In this document: positions 34,683 to 43,651 of the stretch, one piece after another
Layout of the letters: the number at the start of each line of letters is the position of its first letter
How positions within the stretch are numbered: position 1 is the stretch's first letter
From: Novosphingobium sp. 28-62-57
GTDB lineage: Bacteria > Pseudomonadota > Alphaproteobacteria > Sphingomonadales > Sphingomonadaceae
Assembly (NCBI GenBank): GCA_002256985.1
Contig: NCGO01000010.1
Location: forward strand, 60,470-124,469
DNA: 64,000 bases
Direction: 5' to 3'
Notes under the pieces: model-generated
Database searches by the model: none
Told to the model about the DNA's origin: nothing
What the model saw: only the letters and a program-made list of their open reading frames with translations
Translations under genes and position numbers: made by a program

Positions 34683-35495
34683 ATGCCCGAATTGCCCGAA
34701 GTAGAGACGACCGTCCGTGGCCTTGCAACCGTGCTTGACGGGCAGGTTATTAGCCGTGTGCAAATGAACCGGGCCGATCTGCGGCGGCCGTTCCCGGTTG
34801 ATCTGGCGCAGGCGCTGACCGGGGCGCGGGTGACAGGGATGGGGCGGCGGGCGAAGTATGGGCTGATCCATACCGATCGGGCGCGGACGATGGTGTTCCA
34901 TCTGGGCATGTCCGGGCGCTGGCGAATCGATCCTGAAGAGATCGGCAAGCATGATCATCTGGTGCTGGAGACGGCTGGCGGTCGCGTGCTGGCGCTGAAC
35001 GATGCGCGGCGGTTTGGCTCAGTCGATCTGGTGGATAGCGATGCGCTGGACGCGTGGGGGCCGTTTGCGGCGCTGGGGCCTGAGCCTTTGGGCGAGGGGT
35101 TGAGCGCGAAGCATCTGGCCACCGCGTTTGCAGGCCGGATTGCGGCGGTGAAGCTGTTGTTGCTGGACCAGCGGATCGTGGCGGGGCTGGGCAATATCTA
35201 TGTGTGCGAGGCGCTGAACCGGGCGGGGATTCATCCTGAGCGTGAGGGCGGCAAGGTGAGCCGCAAGGCGCTTGACCGGCTGGTGCCATTCATCCGCGAG
35301 GTGCTGAACGAGGCGATTGCGGCGGGCGGATCAACCTTGCGCGATTATGTCCAGCCCGATGGCGAGCTGGGCTATTTTGCCAAGGACTGGCGCGTTTATG
35401 GGCGCGAGGGTGAGGCTTGCGTCTGTGGGGGCACGGTGGCGCGGATTGCGCAGGGTGGGCGGTCAAGCTTCTTTTGCGCGAAGTGCCAGAAGTAA
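34683..35495 (+). CDS. mutM: Formamidopyrimidine-DNA glycosylase MutM/Fpg
   Basis: 270 residues. Removes 8-oxoguanine and formamidopyrimidines, with AP lyase activity. N-terminal PELPEVET supplies catalytic Pro2/Glu3; RRAKYGL carries the catalytic lysine; the helix-two-turn-helix region has LGNIYVCEALNRAGIHPER. The C-terminal zinc finger is intact with four cysteines (CVCGGTV... FCAKCQK). Monocistronic and divergent from ubiE. Confidence 0.96.
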   Translation: MPELPEVETTVRGLATVLDGQVISRVQMNRADLRRPFPVDLAQALTGARVTGMGRRAKYGLIHTDRARTMVFHLGMSGRWRIDPEEIGKHDHLVLETAGGRVLALNDARRFGSVDLVDSDALDAWGPFAALGPEPLGEGLSAKHLATAFAGRIAAVKLLLLDQRIVAGLGNIYVCEALNRAGIHPEREGGKVSRKALDRLVPFIREVLNEAIAAGGSTLRDYVQPDGELGYFAKDWRVYGREGEACVCGGTVARIAQGGRSSFFCAKCQK

Positions 35496-35498
35496 GTT

Positions 35499-36050
35499 TC
35501 AGCGCTCCACGATATCCCGATCCATGGGGGCAAGCTTCGCCAGCAGGCGGTTTTGCGCGGGGAAGGGCACTTTGGCTTCACGCATGGCCTGTTGCAGGTT
35601 TTCGACCAGCGCGTTGAGATCGGCGCGGGTGACGCCGAGGTCCTTGTGCGAGGACTTCATGTCGCGCCCAGTGTAGGTGCAGCCAGCATCGAGCAGGTAG
35701 CAGAACTGTTCCGACAGGGTGCGGCGCAGGCGGACGGTGTCTTGATTCTTGAAGATGTCTGAGATGCGCGGGTCGGTTTCGCTGAGGTCAACAAGGCGGC
35801 CCACGATCTTGCGGATGCCGTCTTGCCCGCCGAATGCCTTGGCCATGCTTTCCCCGTTGAACGGGGTTGCGCCCGCGTTGGCGGGGCTTTGGGTGTAGGG
35901 ATCGACGGGGAGTTCGCCGGTCACGGGATCGCGCACCTTCTTTTCGACGCCGAACTCCTTTTCCCAATCGATGGTGGAGGGGTCTTCCTGCGGGGCGGCG
36001 TCAGCGACAGGCTGGGCGGCGAGCAGGGCGAAGGCGAGGGCGAAGGGCAT
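35499..36050 (-). CDS. Exported group 1 truncated haemoglobin (trHbN-like)
   Basis: 183 residues. Signal peptide (FALAFALLAAQPVADAA), then about 45 polar residues, then a 2-on-2 globin: FGGQDGIRKIVGRLVDLSETDPRISDIF (split over helices A-C), LSEQFCYLLDAGCTYTGRDM (E helix region) and the proximal F8 histidine H135 in SSHKDLGV. Group 1 truncated globins detoxify NO or sense and bind O2; a periplasmic one is unusual. AAGGAGG lies 7 bases before ATG 36050. It is 13 bases downstream of the DUF3034 gene and probably in one operon with it. Confidence 0.85.
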   Translation of the reverse strand: MPFALAFALLAAQPVADAAPQEDPSTIDWEKEFGVEKKVRDPVTGELPVDPYTQSPANAGATPFNGESMAKAFGGQDGIRKIVGRLVDLSETDPRISDIFKNQDTVRLRRTLSEQFCYLLDAGCTYTGRDMKSSHKDLGVTRADLNALVENLQQAMREAKVPFPAQNRLLAKLAPMDRDIVER

Positions 36051-36063
36051 GTGTGAGCCTCCT

Positions 36064-36999
36064 TCAGAATGCAAACTGGAGCGAGACGAGGCCGCCGCGC
36101 TGGCCATCGAACGTGGCGACCGAGCCGACATCGGCATAGGCGGCCGTCAGCGTGGCGTTGCGGGTGAAGGCCCAGGCCACGAACAGGTCATGCGCATCGT
36201 CCTCGCGCGCGATGGCAAGGTTGCTGGGGCGCGTGCGGTATTCGCCGCCGATCACAAGGCGCGGGGTGAGCATGTAGGCGACCGAGCCTTCGAACTGCAG
36301 CGTGCGGCCTGCTTGGTTCGGGCCGCCAAAGCCCAGCAGGCCGAACTGGTTGGCATTGGTCAGCCGCGCGGTGGCGTTTACCAGCACGCTTTTGGACAGG
36401 ACCAGCTTGGTGGCGCTGGCGGTGAAATCGGTGCCTTCGGATGAGGCCGCGCCCACGGCCCGCACGATGGCACCATCAAGGCTACGCTTGTGCTGCACGC
36501 CCACGCTGATCTGCGGCAACAAGGGAGAGCCATAGACGGTATCGCCCACCAGCCGCACTTTGGCGCCGAAGATGTCCTGATTGAAGCGGTAGCCTTCGCC
36601 AAGGCCCAATGCTGCGCCCACTTTGCGCGTATCGAAATTCTGGCGGGCATAGGACAGCTCGATCCGGTCCTTGATGCCGACGGACACGCCGTGGCTTTGC
36701 CAGCCGTAATCGGCCAGTTCGATGCCGGTGAGATGGGCGGACACGCCAACGCCGCGGTCGGTTTCCATACCTGCGATCGTTGCCCAACTGGCAAGGCCGC
36801 CGCCGCTGGCACCTTCGAGGGTGCTGATGCCGTTGGTCAGCACCAGCTTGCCGCCATCGAGCAGCGGATCGGCATGGGCGGTTGTGGCCAGGGCCAGACC
36901 AGCCACCGCCATCGACAGTGCGCCACATCTGGCAAAGCGCCGTGTTGAGCAAAGCGCCGCACCTGAGTTTACGGTGTTGAGCGCGGGTTGAGGGGGCAT
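36064..36999 (-). CDS. DUF3034 outer-membrane-like protein
   Basis: About 311 residues: signal peptide (SMAVAGLALATTAHA) then a beta-rich body with the DUF3034 opening GGKLVLTNGISTLEGASGGGLASWA (split) and a run of alternating strands ending in the aromatic LQFAF typical of outer-membrane barrels. Function unknown. Start chosen at ATG 36999; GTG 37011 is also open. It is divergent from the cupredoxin gene and upstream of the truncated haemoglobin gene. Confidence 0.8.
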   Translation of the reverse strand: MPPQPALNTVNSGAALCSTRRFARCGALSMAVAGLALATTAHADPLLDGGKLVLTNGISTLEGASGGGLASWATIAGMETDRGVGVSAHLTGIELADYGWQSHGVSVGIKDRIELSYARQNFDTRKVGAALGLGEGYRFNQDIFGAKVRLVGDTVYGSPLLPQISVGVQHKRSLDGAIVRAVGAASSEGTDFTASATKLVLSKSVLVNATARLTNANQFGLLGFGGPNQAGRTLQFEGSVAYMLTPRLVIGGEYRTRPSNLAIAREDDAHDLFVAWAFTRNATLTAAYADVGSVATFDGQRGGLVSLQFAF

Positions 37000-37055
37000 A
37001 GAGAGTTGCACCGAAAATGACAGTCTTTGGTTGGGGTTAACCTTGATTCGTTAGA

Positions 37056-37101
37056 ATTTCCTAAACATCCCAAGTGGTTGATTTTGATTTTCTTAGGAAA
37101 T
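37056..37101. promoter_or_regulatory. AT-rich inverted repeat upstream of the cupredoxin gene
   Basis: ATTTCCTAA (37056-37064) and TTAGGAAAT (37093-37101) flank 28 AT-rich bases in the divergent promoter region between DUF3034 and the cupredoxin-like gene. Could bind a regulator of both units. Confidence 0.4.
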
Positions 37102-37119
37102 GTCAGGCAAGCCGGAACC

Positions 37120-37764
37120 ATGCCATTTGCCTTTCCTTGTCGAGTCGCGATCCCAGCGCTACCTTCTGGCCTGCTGGTTGCTGCACCGCTGCTGCTATCG
37201 GCAGCGCCTCCTGTGGTTCTGTCGGTGCAAGTGGTTGATCAGGCAGGCATGCCGGTGCGCGATGCGGTGGTTGAGATTGTGGCTCCGGCAGGCGATACGC
37301 GCCGCCTGGCCTTCCCGTGGCGCAATGCGATGGCGCAGAAAAACCAGACATTTGTGCCCGGCACGCTGATCGTGCCCAAAGGTGCTGTGGTGGCCTTTCC
37401 CAATTTCGACAGCGTGCGCCATTCAATCTACAGCTTTTCCAAGCCGGGTCCGTTCAAGATCGACCTTTATGGACAGGATCAGACCCGAACGCAGCAGTTC
37501 AAGCTGGCAGGCACCATCGCGCTGGGCTGCAATATCCACGACAAGATGCAGGGCTACATCCGCGTGACCGATACCCCTTATGCCGCGCGCACCGATCTGA
37601 ATGGTCTGGCCGATGTCGAAGGGCTGGGCCGGGGTGGCTATGACGTGGTGGTCTGGCACCCGCGCATCCGCGGCGCAGGCGGCGAATGGCGCGGGAAGCT
37701 GGTAATGCAGCCCGGAACCCGTCTGAAAGTGGTGGTGCCTGTGCGCCCGGGAGCGGGCAAGTGA
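37120..37764 (+). CDS. Cupredoxin-like periplasmic protein (methylamine-utilisation MauL type)
   Basis: 214 residues: signal peptide (about 1-30), a beta-domain with GTLIVPKGAVVAFPNFDSVRHSIYSF and a C-terminal GCNIHDKMQGYI. The arrangement H101, C137, H140, M143 is a type-1 copper site as in plastocyanin, so the protein should bind copper in the periplasm. Proteins of this kind are annotated as methylamine utilisation proteins, but no mau cluster is here. The gene overlaps the downstream GGDEF-EAL gene by four bases (GTGA), so the two products are probably made together. Confidence 0.8.
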   Translation: MPFAFPCRVAIPALPSGLLVAAPLLLSAAPPVVLSVQVVDQAGMPVRDAVVEIVAPAGDTRRLAFPWRNAMAQKNQTFVPGTLIVPKGAVVAFPNFDSVRHSIYSFSKPGPFKIDLYGQDQTRTQQFKLAGTIALGCNIHDKMQGYIRVTDTPYAARTDLNGLADVEGLGRGGYDVVVWHPRIRGAGGEWRGKLVMQPGTRLKVVVPVRPGAGK

Positions 37765-40109
37765 ACGCGGTAAGCCACAACGGGGCACAGCAGTTGCTGA
37801 AGCGGGCCCGCGTTTTCGTGGGCAAGCGCTCGCGCACGCTCGGCAGCAGGATTGCGCTGCTTTACGTGGCGCTGCTGACGCTGGTCATGGGCACGACGAT
37901 TGTCGTGGCAAGTTCGGGCATCAGTCTGTTTGCACGCGAAACGGCTGAGCGTGATCTGGCCGCCAATGCTCGCGTGTTCGACAAGATCATCGACACCCGC
38001 CAGAACCAGATGGACGATGCCGGCGAAGTGCTGGCGCGCGATTTTGGTTTCCGCGAAGCCTTTGCCATTGGTGATGCCCCCACGCTGGCTTCGGCCCTGC
38101 AAAGCTTGCGTGATCGTGCGCGGGTGAGCGAGGTGGCCATCGTGCAGCTTGATGGCAGCGTGATCACGTCGGGAACGGGCAGCAAGATCGACGGCGTAGC
38201 CATGCTTTCACGCCTTGAAGATGGGCAGGATCGTGGCGTCGTGGCGCTGGATGGGGCCGAGGCGCTGGCGGCCGCCGTGCCGATCAAGATGCCGGACCTT
38301 GCGGGCTGGCTCGTGCTGGTCAACCGGCTTGGCCCGGATGATATGGCGCAATTGGCCCGGCTTTCGGCTGTGCCGGTGGAAGCGCGGGTGGTTGACCGGT
38401 CGGGCCTGAGCGCAAAGCTGGCCAGTGTGGCGCTGGGCAAGATTACCGAAGTGGATGGCAGCAACGGCGAAAAGCTGGTGCGGGTTTCTGCCGTGGCCAG
38501 TTTGCAGGACGGGCGCGAGCCGCGGCTGGTGCTGGCCCATTCGCTGAGCGCGGCATTGGCGCGCTATTCTGGATTGCGTATCGCTCTGCTGCTGATCAGC
38601 GCCATCGGGGTGCTGGCCGGAGCCTGGGCCGCGGTCCGCCTTTCGCGCGGCATCGCGCGCCCGCTGCAATCGCTGGCCGAGGCAGCGCGTGCTTACGGCG
38701 GTGGTGCGGTCTCGAAGGTCAAGGTCGAAGGCGCAATCGAAGTGCGTTCGCTGGCCGTCAGTTTCAACGCGATGGTCGATGCGGTGGAAGAGCGCGAACG
38801 GCAGATCATGCATGCCTCGCTGCATGATGCGCTGACCGGTCTGCCCAACCGCCGATTCTTCATCGAAAAACTGGATCGGGCCGTGGTGCGGCAGAATGAG
38901 AGCAATCGCACGATGGTGGCCTTCATCGATGTCGATGATTTCAAGGCGATCAACGATGCGATGGGGCACCCCTTTGGTGATGAACTGCTGCGCAGCGTGG
39001 CGCAAGGGCTGCAGGATCATTTCCCCGAAGCCATGGTGGCGCGGTTTGGCGGTGATGAATTCGGTCTGCTGCTCGACGGGCTCGATCCGGCGACCGACTT
39101 TACCGCGCTGGCGCGCTTGCTGGAAACCACGCTGAACCGCGAAATGACCATCGATGGACGCAGCATTCTGGTTTCGGCCAGTGTGGGCATTGCCATTGGC
39201 CCCAATGATGCCGACACAGCCGATGCCCTGCTGAAAAGCGCCGATCTTGCGCTCTATCGGGCCAAGAGCGATGGCAAGGGTGCCTATCACTTCTTCGAAC
39301 CCGAACTTGATGCCGAAGCCAGCCGCCGTCGCCGGATGGAAATTGATCTGCGCCGCGCGATCCGCGACGGCGATTTTGAACTCTATTTTCAGCCGCTGTT
39401 CTCGATCTCGCAAAACCGGGTGAAGGGCTTCGAGGCGCTGATGCGCTGGCCGCACAAGGAACACGGGATGATCAGCCCGGTCAACTTCATCCCGATTGCC
39501 GAGGAATCGGGGATGATCGTGCAACTGGGCGAATGGGCCGTGCGCGAGGCGTGCCGTCAGGCGGCGCAATGGCCCGATGACATATCGGTAGCGGTCAATA
39601 TCTCGCCCCGGCAGCTTGTGGCCGATGGTCTGGCCACGTGCGTGGCGCAGGCACTGGCGAATAGCGGGCTTCCGGCGTCACGGCTGGAACTGGAAATCAC
39701 CGAAAGCGTGTTCATCGGCAACGTGGAGCGGACGCTGAAAATCCTGCACTCGTTGCAGTCGCTCGGCGTGCGGGTGGCGCTCGATGATTTCGGCACGGGC
39801 TATTCCTCGCTCAGCTACCTGCGGTCCTTCCCGTTCGACAAGATCAAGATCGACCAGAGCTTCGTCCGCGCGCTGGAAGAGGGCGGCAGCGCCCATGCCA
39901 TCATCCGCGCCATCACCACGCTGGCCGAGGCGCTGGGCATGGAAACGCTGGCCGAAGGCGTGGAAACGCAGGAACTGTCAGACGCGCTGAAGGCCGAAGG
40001 CTGCGACATGATTCAGGGTTATCTGATCAGCCGCCCGATTCCCGGTGGCGATGTGCAGCGCCTGCTGGGCACGCTTCAGCCGCAGACTGCGGCTGTCATC
40101 GCAGCGTAG
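37761..40109 (+). CDS. Membrane GGDEF-EAL c-di-GMP turnover protein
   Basis: 782 residues. N-terminal membrane helix (about 40-60), a periplasmic sensor region (about 65-270), second helix (about 275-300), HAMP (PLQSLAEAARAYGGG to FNAMVDAVEERE), then GGDEF domain with intact FGGDEF (430-434) and no RxxD inhibitory site, then EAL domain with FEALMRW (E558), NISPRQL, ELEITESV, DDFGTGYSSL and AEGVET intact. Both synthase and phosphodiesterase chemistry look possible. GTG start at 37761 sits in the stop of the cupredoxin gene. Confidence 0.9.
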   Translation: MNAVSHNGAQQLLKRARVFVGKRSRTLGSRIALLYVALLTLVMGTTIVVASSGISLFARETAERDLAANARVFDKIIDTRQNQMDDAGEVLARDFGFREAFAIGDAPTLASALQSLRDRARVSEVAIVQLDGSVITSGTGSKIDGVAMLSRLEDGQDRGVVALDGAEALAAAVPIKMPDLAGWLVLVNRLGPDDMAQLARLSAVPVEARVVDRSGLSAKLASVALGKITEVDGSNGEKLVRVSAVASLQDGREPRLVLAHSLSAALARYSGLRIALLLISAIGVLAGAWAAVRLSRGIARPLQSLAEAARAYGGGAVSKVKVEGAIEVRSLAVSFNAMVDAVEERERQIMHASLHDALTGLPNRRFFIEKLDRAVVRQNESNRTMVAFIDVDDFKAINDAMGHPFGDELLRSVAQGLQDHFPEAMVARFGGDEFGLLLDGLDPATDFTALARLLETTLNREMTIDGRSILVSASVGIAIGPNDADTADALLKSADLALYRAKSDGKGAYHFFEPELDAEASRRRRMEIDLRRAIRDGDFELYFQPLFSISQNRVKGFEALMRWPHKEHGMISPVNFIPIAEESGMIVQLGEWAVREACRQAAQWPDDISVAVNISPRQLVADGLATCVAQALANSGLPASRLELEITESVFIGNVERTLKILHSLQSLGVRVALDDFGTGYSSLSYLRSFPFDKIKIDQSFVRALEEGGSAHAIIRAITTLAEALGMETLAEGVETQELSDALKAEGCDMIQGYLISRPIPGGDVQRLLGTLQPQTAAVIAA

Positions 40110-40448
40110 CGCGCTATTTTCGCCAAACGCGAAGGCGAGACCGTTTAATCCCTGATCTTGCACCGCGATCTGACGACCTGGTCGAGCTTGGGGATCGCGG
40201 CCGCGGGGGCTGCTTGGGTTGCGGGTATCGCCGCGAAAGCCACCAGCGAAAAACCGTCGCATTTCGCTGAACGGCCTCACCTGCCGCAGGGTCTGCCGGG
40301 GTAGCCGCAGCCATGAATTTGGCAAATGGTTCTGTATCAAAAATACTTGTTTTGTTAATTGGACGGCATCTTCTAATTCTCCAACCCGCATGAGGTGCCG
40401 TTTTGCTTCAAAAGGCATTTCGCAAGGATAGGATGCGTTGATAAAACA
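40110..40448. other. 339-base region without a gene, AT-rich 3' part
   Basis: Between the GGDEF-EAL gene and the aromatic degradation cluster. The first 200 bases are GC-rich with no convincing ORF. From about 40310 to 40448 it turns AT-rich (runs such as TATCAAAAATACTTGTTTTG), which is where the promoter of the catabolic operon would be expected. No hairpin or clear operator stands out. Confidence 0.5.
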
Positions 40449-41564
40449 ATGAAAAGTCTTGATATTCTTGTGGTGGGTGCCGGTATCGGCGGCCTGTCTG
40501 CGGCCATTGCCTTGTCTCGCAAGGGGTTTGCGGTCACCGCGATTGAGCGGGATGCTTCGTGGTCGGTCTATGGCGTGGGCATCATCCAGCAATCCAATGT
40601 GATCCGCGCGATGGAGCAGTTGGGCGTGCTCGACAGCTTCCTTGATGCGGCCTGCGGCTTTGATGCTGTGGAGATTTTCACGCCCGATGGCACCAAGGTG
40701 GCGCGCGTGCCCACGCCGCGTCTGGTGGAGGGTCGTCCGTCCAATGTCGGCATTGGCCGCCGCGCCTTGCAAAAGGTGCTGGGCGATAGCGCCAAGGCGC
40801 TGGGCACGCAGCTGCGGCTGGGCGTGACGGCGCAGACTTTTGATGACGATGGCACCAAGGTCCAAGTAACCTTCTCTGACGGCACGACCGGCAGCTATGA
40901 TGCGGTGATCGGGGCAGACGGCGTCTATTCGCAAACCCGCGCGGCGATCCTGCCCGATGCCGAAAAGCCCGAATTCACCGGCCAGGCGGTGTGGCGCTAC
41001 AACTTCCCGCGCACTGATGGGCTGGATGCGTTGCAGGTCTATAACGGGCCAACCGGCGTGGGCCTTGTGCCGATGAGCGCCGAGGTGATGTACATGTATG
41101 TCACCACGCCCGAACCGGACAATCCGCGCTATCCCAAGCAAGGCATTGCTGCCGCGATGCGCGCCAAGGTGGCTGCCTGTTCGCCGCAGATCCGCGAACT
41201 GGGCGAACAGATCACTGATGACGAAGGCGTCGTCTATCGTCCGCTTGAGGCGATGATGCTGCATGGAGACTGGAGCCGTGGCCGCATCGGCCTGATGGGC
41301 GATGCCGTTCACGCCACCACGCCGCATCTGGGGCAGGGCGCAGGCATGGCGATCGAAGATGCCATCGTGCTGGCCGAAGAGCTTGAACGCGCAGACAATG
41401 TTGAGGACGCGTTCAAGACCTATCGCGCCCGCCGGTACGAACGGTGCCGCTACATCGTCGAGAGCAGCCTTGCCATCTGCCACGGCCAATTGGGCAAGGG
41501 CCCGATGGTCGACAATCACAAGGCCACGGCAGAAATGTTCGCCGTGGTCGCGCAACCCATCTGA
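40449..41564 (+). CDS. FAD-dependent aromatic hydroxylase (UbiH/salicylate hydroxylase-like)
   Basis: 371 residues. N-terminal dinucleotide fold LDILVVGAGIGGLSAAIALS (4-23), the second FAD/NADH motif region VIGADGVYSQTR (about 154-165) and the third motif GLMGDAVHATTPHLGQGAGM (about 281-300) define a class A flavoprotein monooxygenase that uses NAD(P)H and O2 to hydroxylate an aromatic ring. It is the first of five same-strand genes with ring cleavage and hydrolase functions. The exact substrate (phenolic or pyridine) is not readable. Confidence 0.87.
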   Translation: MKSLDILVVGAGIGGLSAAIALSRKGFAVTAIERDASWSVYGVGIIQQSNVIRAMEQLGVLDSFLDAACGFDAVEIFTPDGTKVARVPTPRLVEGRPSNVGIGRRALQKVLGDSAKALGTQLRLGVTAQTFDDDGTKVQVTFSDGTTGSYDAVIGADGVYSQTRAAILPDAEKPEFTGQAVWRYNFPRTDGLDALQVYNGPTGVGLVPMSAEVMYMYVTTPEPDNPRYPKQGIAAAMRAKVAACSPQIRELGEQITDDEGVVYRPLEAMMLHGDWSRGRIGLMGDAVHATTPHLGQGAGMAIEDAIVLAEELERADNVEDAFKTYRARRYERCRYIVESSLAICHGQLGKGPMVDNHKATAEMFAVVAQPI

Positions 41565-41587
41565 AATCGTATCCAAGGACGACACAT

Positions 41588-42490
41588 ATGAGCCGCGTTA
41601 CCGAAATCCGCTATGTCGGGTATGGCGTCAAGGAATTCGACGCCGAAAAGACGTTCTATGCCGATGTCTGGGGTCTGGAGCCTGTGGGCGAGGACGCGAG
41701 CCAGGCATGGTTCAAGGCCCAAGGGCATGACGAGCACCATGTGGTGCAACTGCGCCGGGCCGACGAAAACCGCGTGGACGTGATTGCGCTGGCCGCCGAC
41801 AGCCGCGCCGATGTCGATGGCTTGCGCGCCAAAGTGGAAGCCGCCGGTTGCCGCATCGCCAGCGAGCCGGCTGAGCTGACCTCACCGGGCGGGGGCTATG
41901 GCTTCCGCTTCTTCTCGCCCGACGGGCTGCTGTTCGAAATTTCGAGCGACGTGGCGCGCGGCAGCAAGCGCGACATCGCGCATTGGGACGGCGTGCCGGT
42001 AAAGATCAGCCACATCGTGCTGCATTCGCCAAACCATCAGGACGCGGTGAAGTTTTTCACCGATGTGCTGGGCATGAAAGTTTCGGACTGGCTGGGCGAT
42101 TTCATGTGCTTCCTGCGCTGCAACTCGGCGCACCACCGCATCGCCATCCTGCCAGGGCCCCCGTGCCTGAACCACGTGGCCTATGACATGCTGGGCGTGG
42201 ATGACATGATGCGCGGCATTCACCGGTTGAAGGTGAAGGGCATGGACATCGGCTGGGGACCGGGGCGGCACACCGCTGGCAACAACACCTTCAGCTATTT
42301 CGTGACGCCAGGCGGCTTCACTGTGGAATATACCTCGGAGCTGGAAGAGGTCGATTTCGAAACGCACGAGCACAAGGTCCACGTGCCAGCGCCGATGGTC
42401 ATGGACCAGTGGGGCATTGGCACCGGTGGCCCGCAAACGCTGCCGCATCCCCATGCCAATCCCGGCCTGTTCCAGACAGTTGAGGCCTGA
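41588..42490 (+). CDS. Two-domain extradiol ring-cleavage dioxygenase (VOC family)
   Basis: 300 residues, duplicated VOC domains as in type I extradiol dioxygenases. Iron ligands in the C-terminal half are plausible as H (KISHIVLHS), H (CLNHVAYD) and E (FTVEYTSE), with HHRIAI supplying second-sphere histidines. It would open a catecholic or similar dihydroxylated ring beside one hydroxyl using Fe(II) and O2. It follows the FAD hydroxylase by 23 bases and precedes the hydrolase by 3, so it belongs to one pathway operon. Confidence 0.87.
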   Translation: MSRVTEIRYVGYGVKEFDAEKTFYADVWGLEPVGEDASQAWFKAQGHDEHHVVQLRRADENRVDVIALAADSRADVDGLRAKVEAAGCRIASEPAELTSPGGGYGFRFFSPDGLLFEISSDVARGSKRDIAHWDGVPVKISHIVLHSPNHQDAVKFFTDVLGMKVSDWLGDFMCFLRCNSAHHRIAILPGPPCLNHVAYDMLGVDDMMRGIHRLKVKGMDIGWGPGRHTAGNNTFSYFVTPGGFTVEYTSELEEVDFETHEHKVHVPAPMVMDQWGIGTGGPQTLPHPHANPGLFQTVEA

Positions 42491-42493
42491 TCC

Positions 42494-43651
42494 ATGGCGC
42501 TTTACGAACCTTTTCCGAACTACATCTGGAACCTGTCGGTCTCGATCGCGATGGAAAGCGGCGGGCGGATTGGCGAAATCGTCGACATGTGCCAGCCGAT
42601 TATCGAGGCGGCGGCCAATGGCGGCGATGCGGGCACTCCGCAGTTCATGAAGCAGTGGGCCGCCTATGGCGACAAGCTGATTGAACTGGCCGCAGAGGAC
42701 GAGGCCAAAGGCCGCGCGTTCTCCGCATCGGACAAGCTGGAGCGCGCATCGCTCTATCTGCTGGTTGCCGAACGCATGCAGGGCCACGGCGCACCGGGGC
42801 GCGAGGCGACGTATGCTAAGGCGCTCGATGCCTTTGGCAAGTCCACCGCGCTGGGCAAGATCAACCGTGAGCGCGTGGAAATTCCGTTGGCCACCGGCAC
42901 AATGCCCGCGCTCTATACCCGCGCGGCGGGTGAGGGTCCGCACCCGGTGGTGGTCTATTGCAACGGCCTCGATAGCTGCAAGGAACTGCTCTACTGGAGC
43001 CGCCTGCCCGAAGCGCTGGCACGGCGCGGCATTTCGACGCTGTGTGTGGATCAGCCGGGTTCGGGCGAAACGCTGCGGTTGCAGAACCTGCCCGCCGATC
43101 CGCACAGCGAAAACTGGGCGAGCAAGGCAGTGGACTGGCTGGAAACGCAACCTGATGTTGACCCTGCGCGCATTGGCATGACCGGCATTTCACTTGGCGG
43201 ACACTTTGCCCCGCGCGCCGTCGCTTATGAACCGCGCTTTGCCAGCGGCGCGGTATGGGGGGCCAACCACAACTGGCGCGAGGTTCAGGACAAGCGCATG
43301 AAGCGCGAGGGTGAAAACCCCGTGCCGCATTACTGGGCGCACGTGATGTGGGCATTCGGCGCAAAGGACATGGACGAGTTTCTGGCCAAGAGCACCGACA
43401 TGAACCTCAACGGCCACATGGACCGCATCAAGGTGCCGTTCCTGGTGACGCATGGTGCCAACGACCGGCAGATCAGCGTGTCCTATGCCGATGATCTCTA
43501 TGACCAATTGATCAACTCGCCACGCCGCGAAAAGGTGATCTTCACCGCGCGCGAAGGCGGGGTTGAGCACGTGGGTGCAGACAACATGAGCTTTGGCTGC
43601 GACTGCATTGCCGACTGGTTTGCCGAAACGCTTGGTGGCAAGACGGCCTGA
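42494..43651 (+). CDS. Alpha/beta hydrolase with helical N-terminal domain (C-C bond hydrolase candidate)
   Basis: 385 residues: an N-terminal helical region (about 1-130) followed by an alpha/beta hydrolase with nucleophile elbow GISLGG (about 233-238) and late acid/His (about H359 in GVEHVGAD). The plan is that of the FrsA/DUF1100-like and 2,6-dihydroxypseudooxynicotine hydrolase group, which cleave C-C bonds in ring-fission products or side chains. Position right after the extradiol dioxygenase supports a meta-cleavage product hydrolase role. The substrate is inferred only. Confidence 0.8.
   Translation: MALYEPFPNYIWNLSVSIAMESGGRIGEIVDMCQPIIEAAANGGDAGTPQFMKQWAAYGDKLIELAAEDEAKGRAFSASDKLERASLYLLVAERMQGHGAPGREATYAKALDAFGKSTALGKINRERVEIPLATGTMPALYTRAAGEGPHPVVVYCNGLDSCKELLYWSRLPEALARRGISTLCVDQPGSGETLRLQNLPADPHSENWASKAVDWLETQPDVDPARIGMTGISLGGHFAPRAVAYEPRFASGAVWGANHNWREVQDKRMKREGENPVPHYWAHVMWAFGAKDMDEFLAKSTDMNLNGHMDRIKVPFLVTHGANDRQISVSYADDLYDQLINSPRREKVIFTAREGGVEHVGADNMSFGCDCIADWFAETLGGKTA

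Noticed and set aside
40114-40314. 66-codon reverse ORF in the gap after the GGDEF-EAL gene
   Set aside because: Arg/Pro-rich, no RBS and no family features. Treated as intergenic.
39978-41585. 535-codon antisense ORF over the FAD hydroxylase
   Set aside because: The forward gene has intact FAD motifs. The reverse frame lacks recognisable domains.
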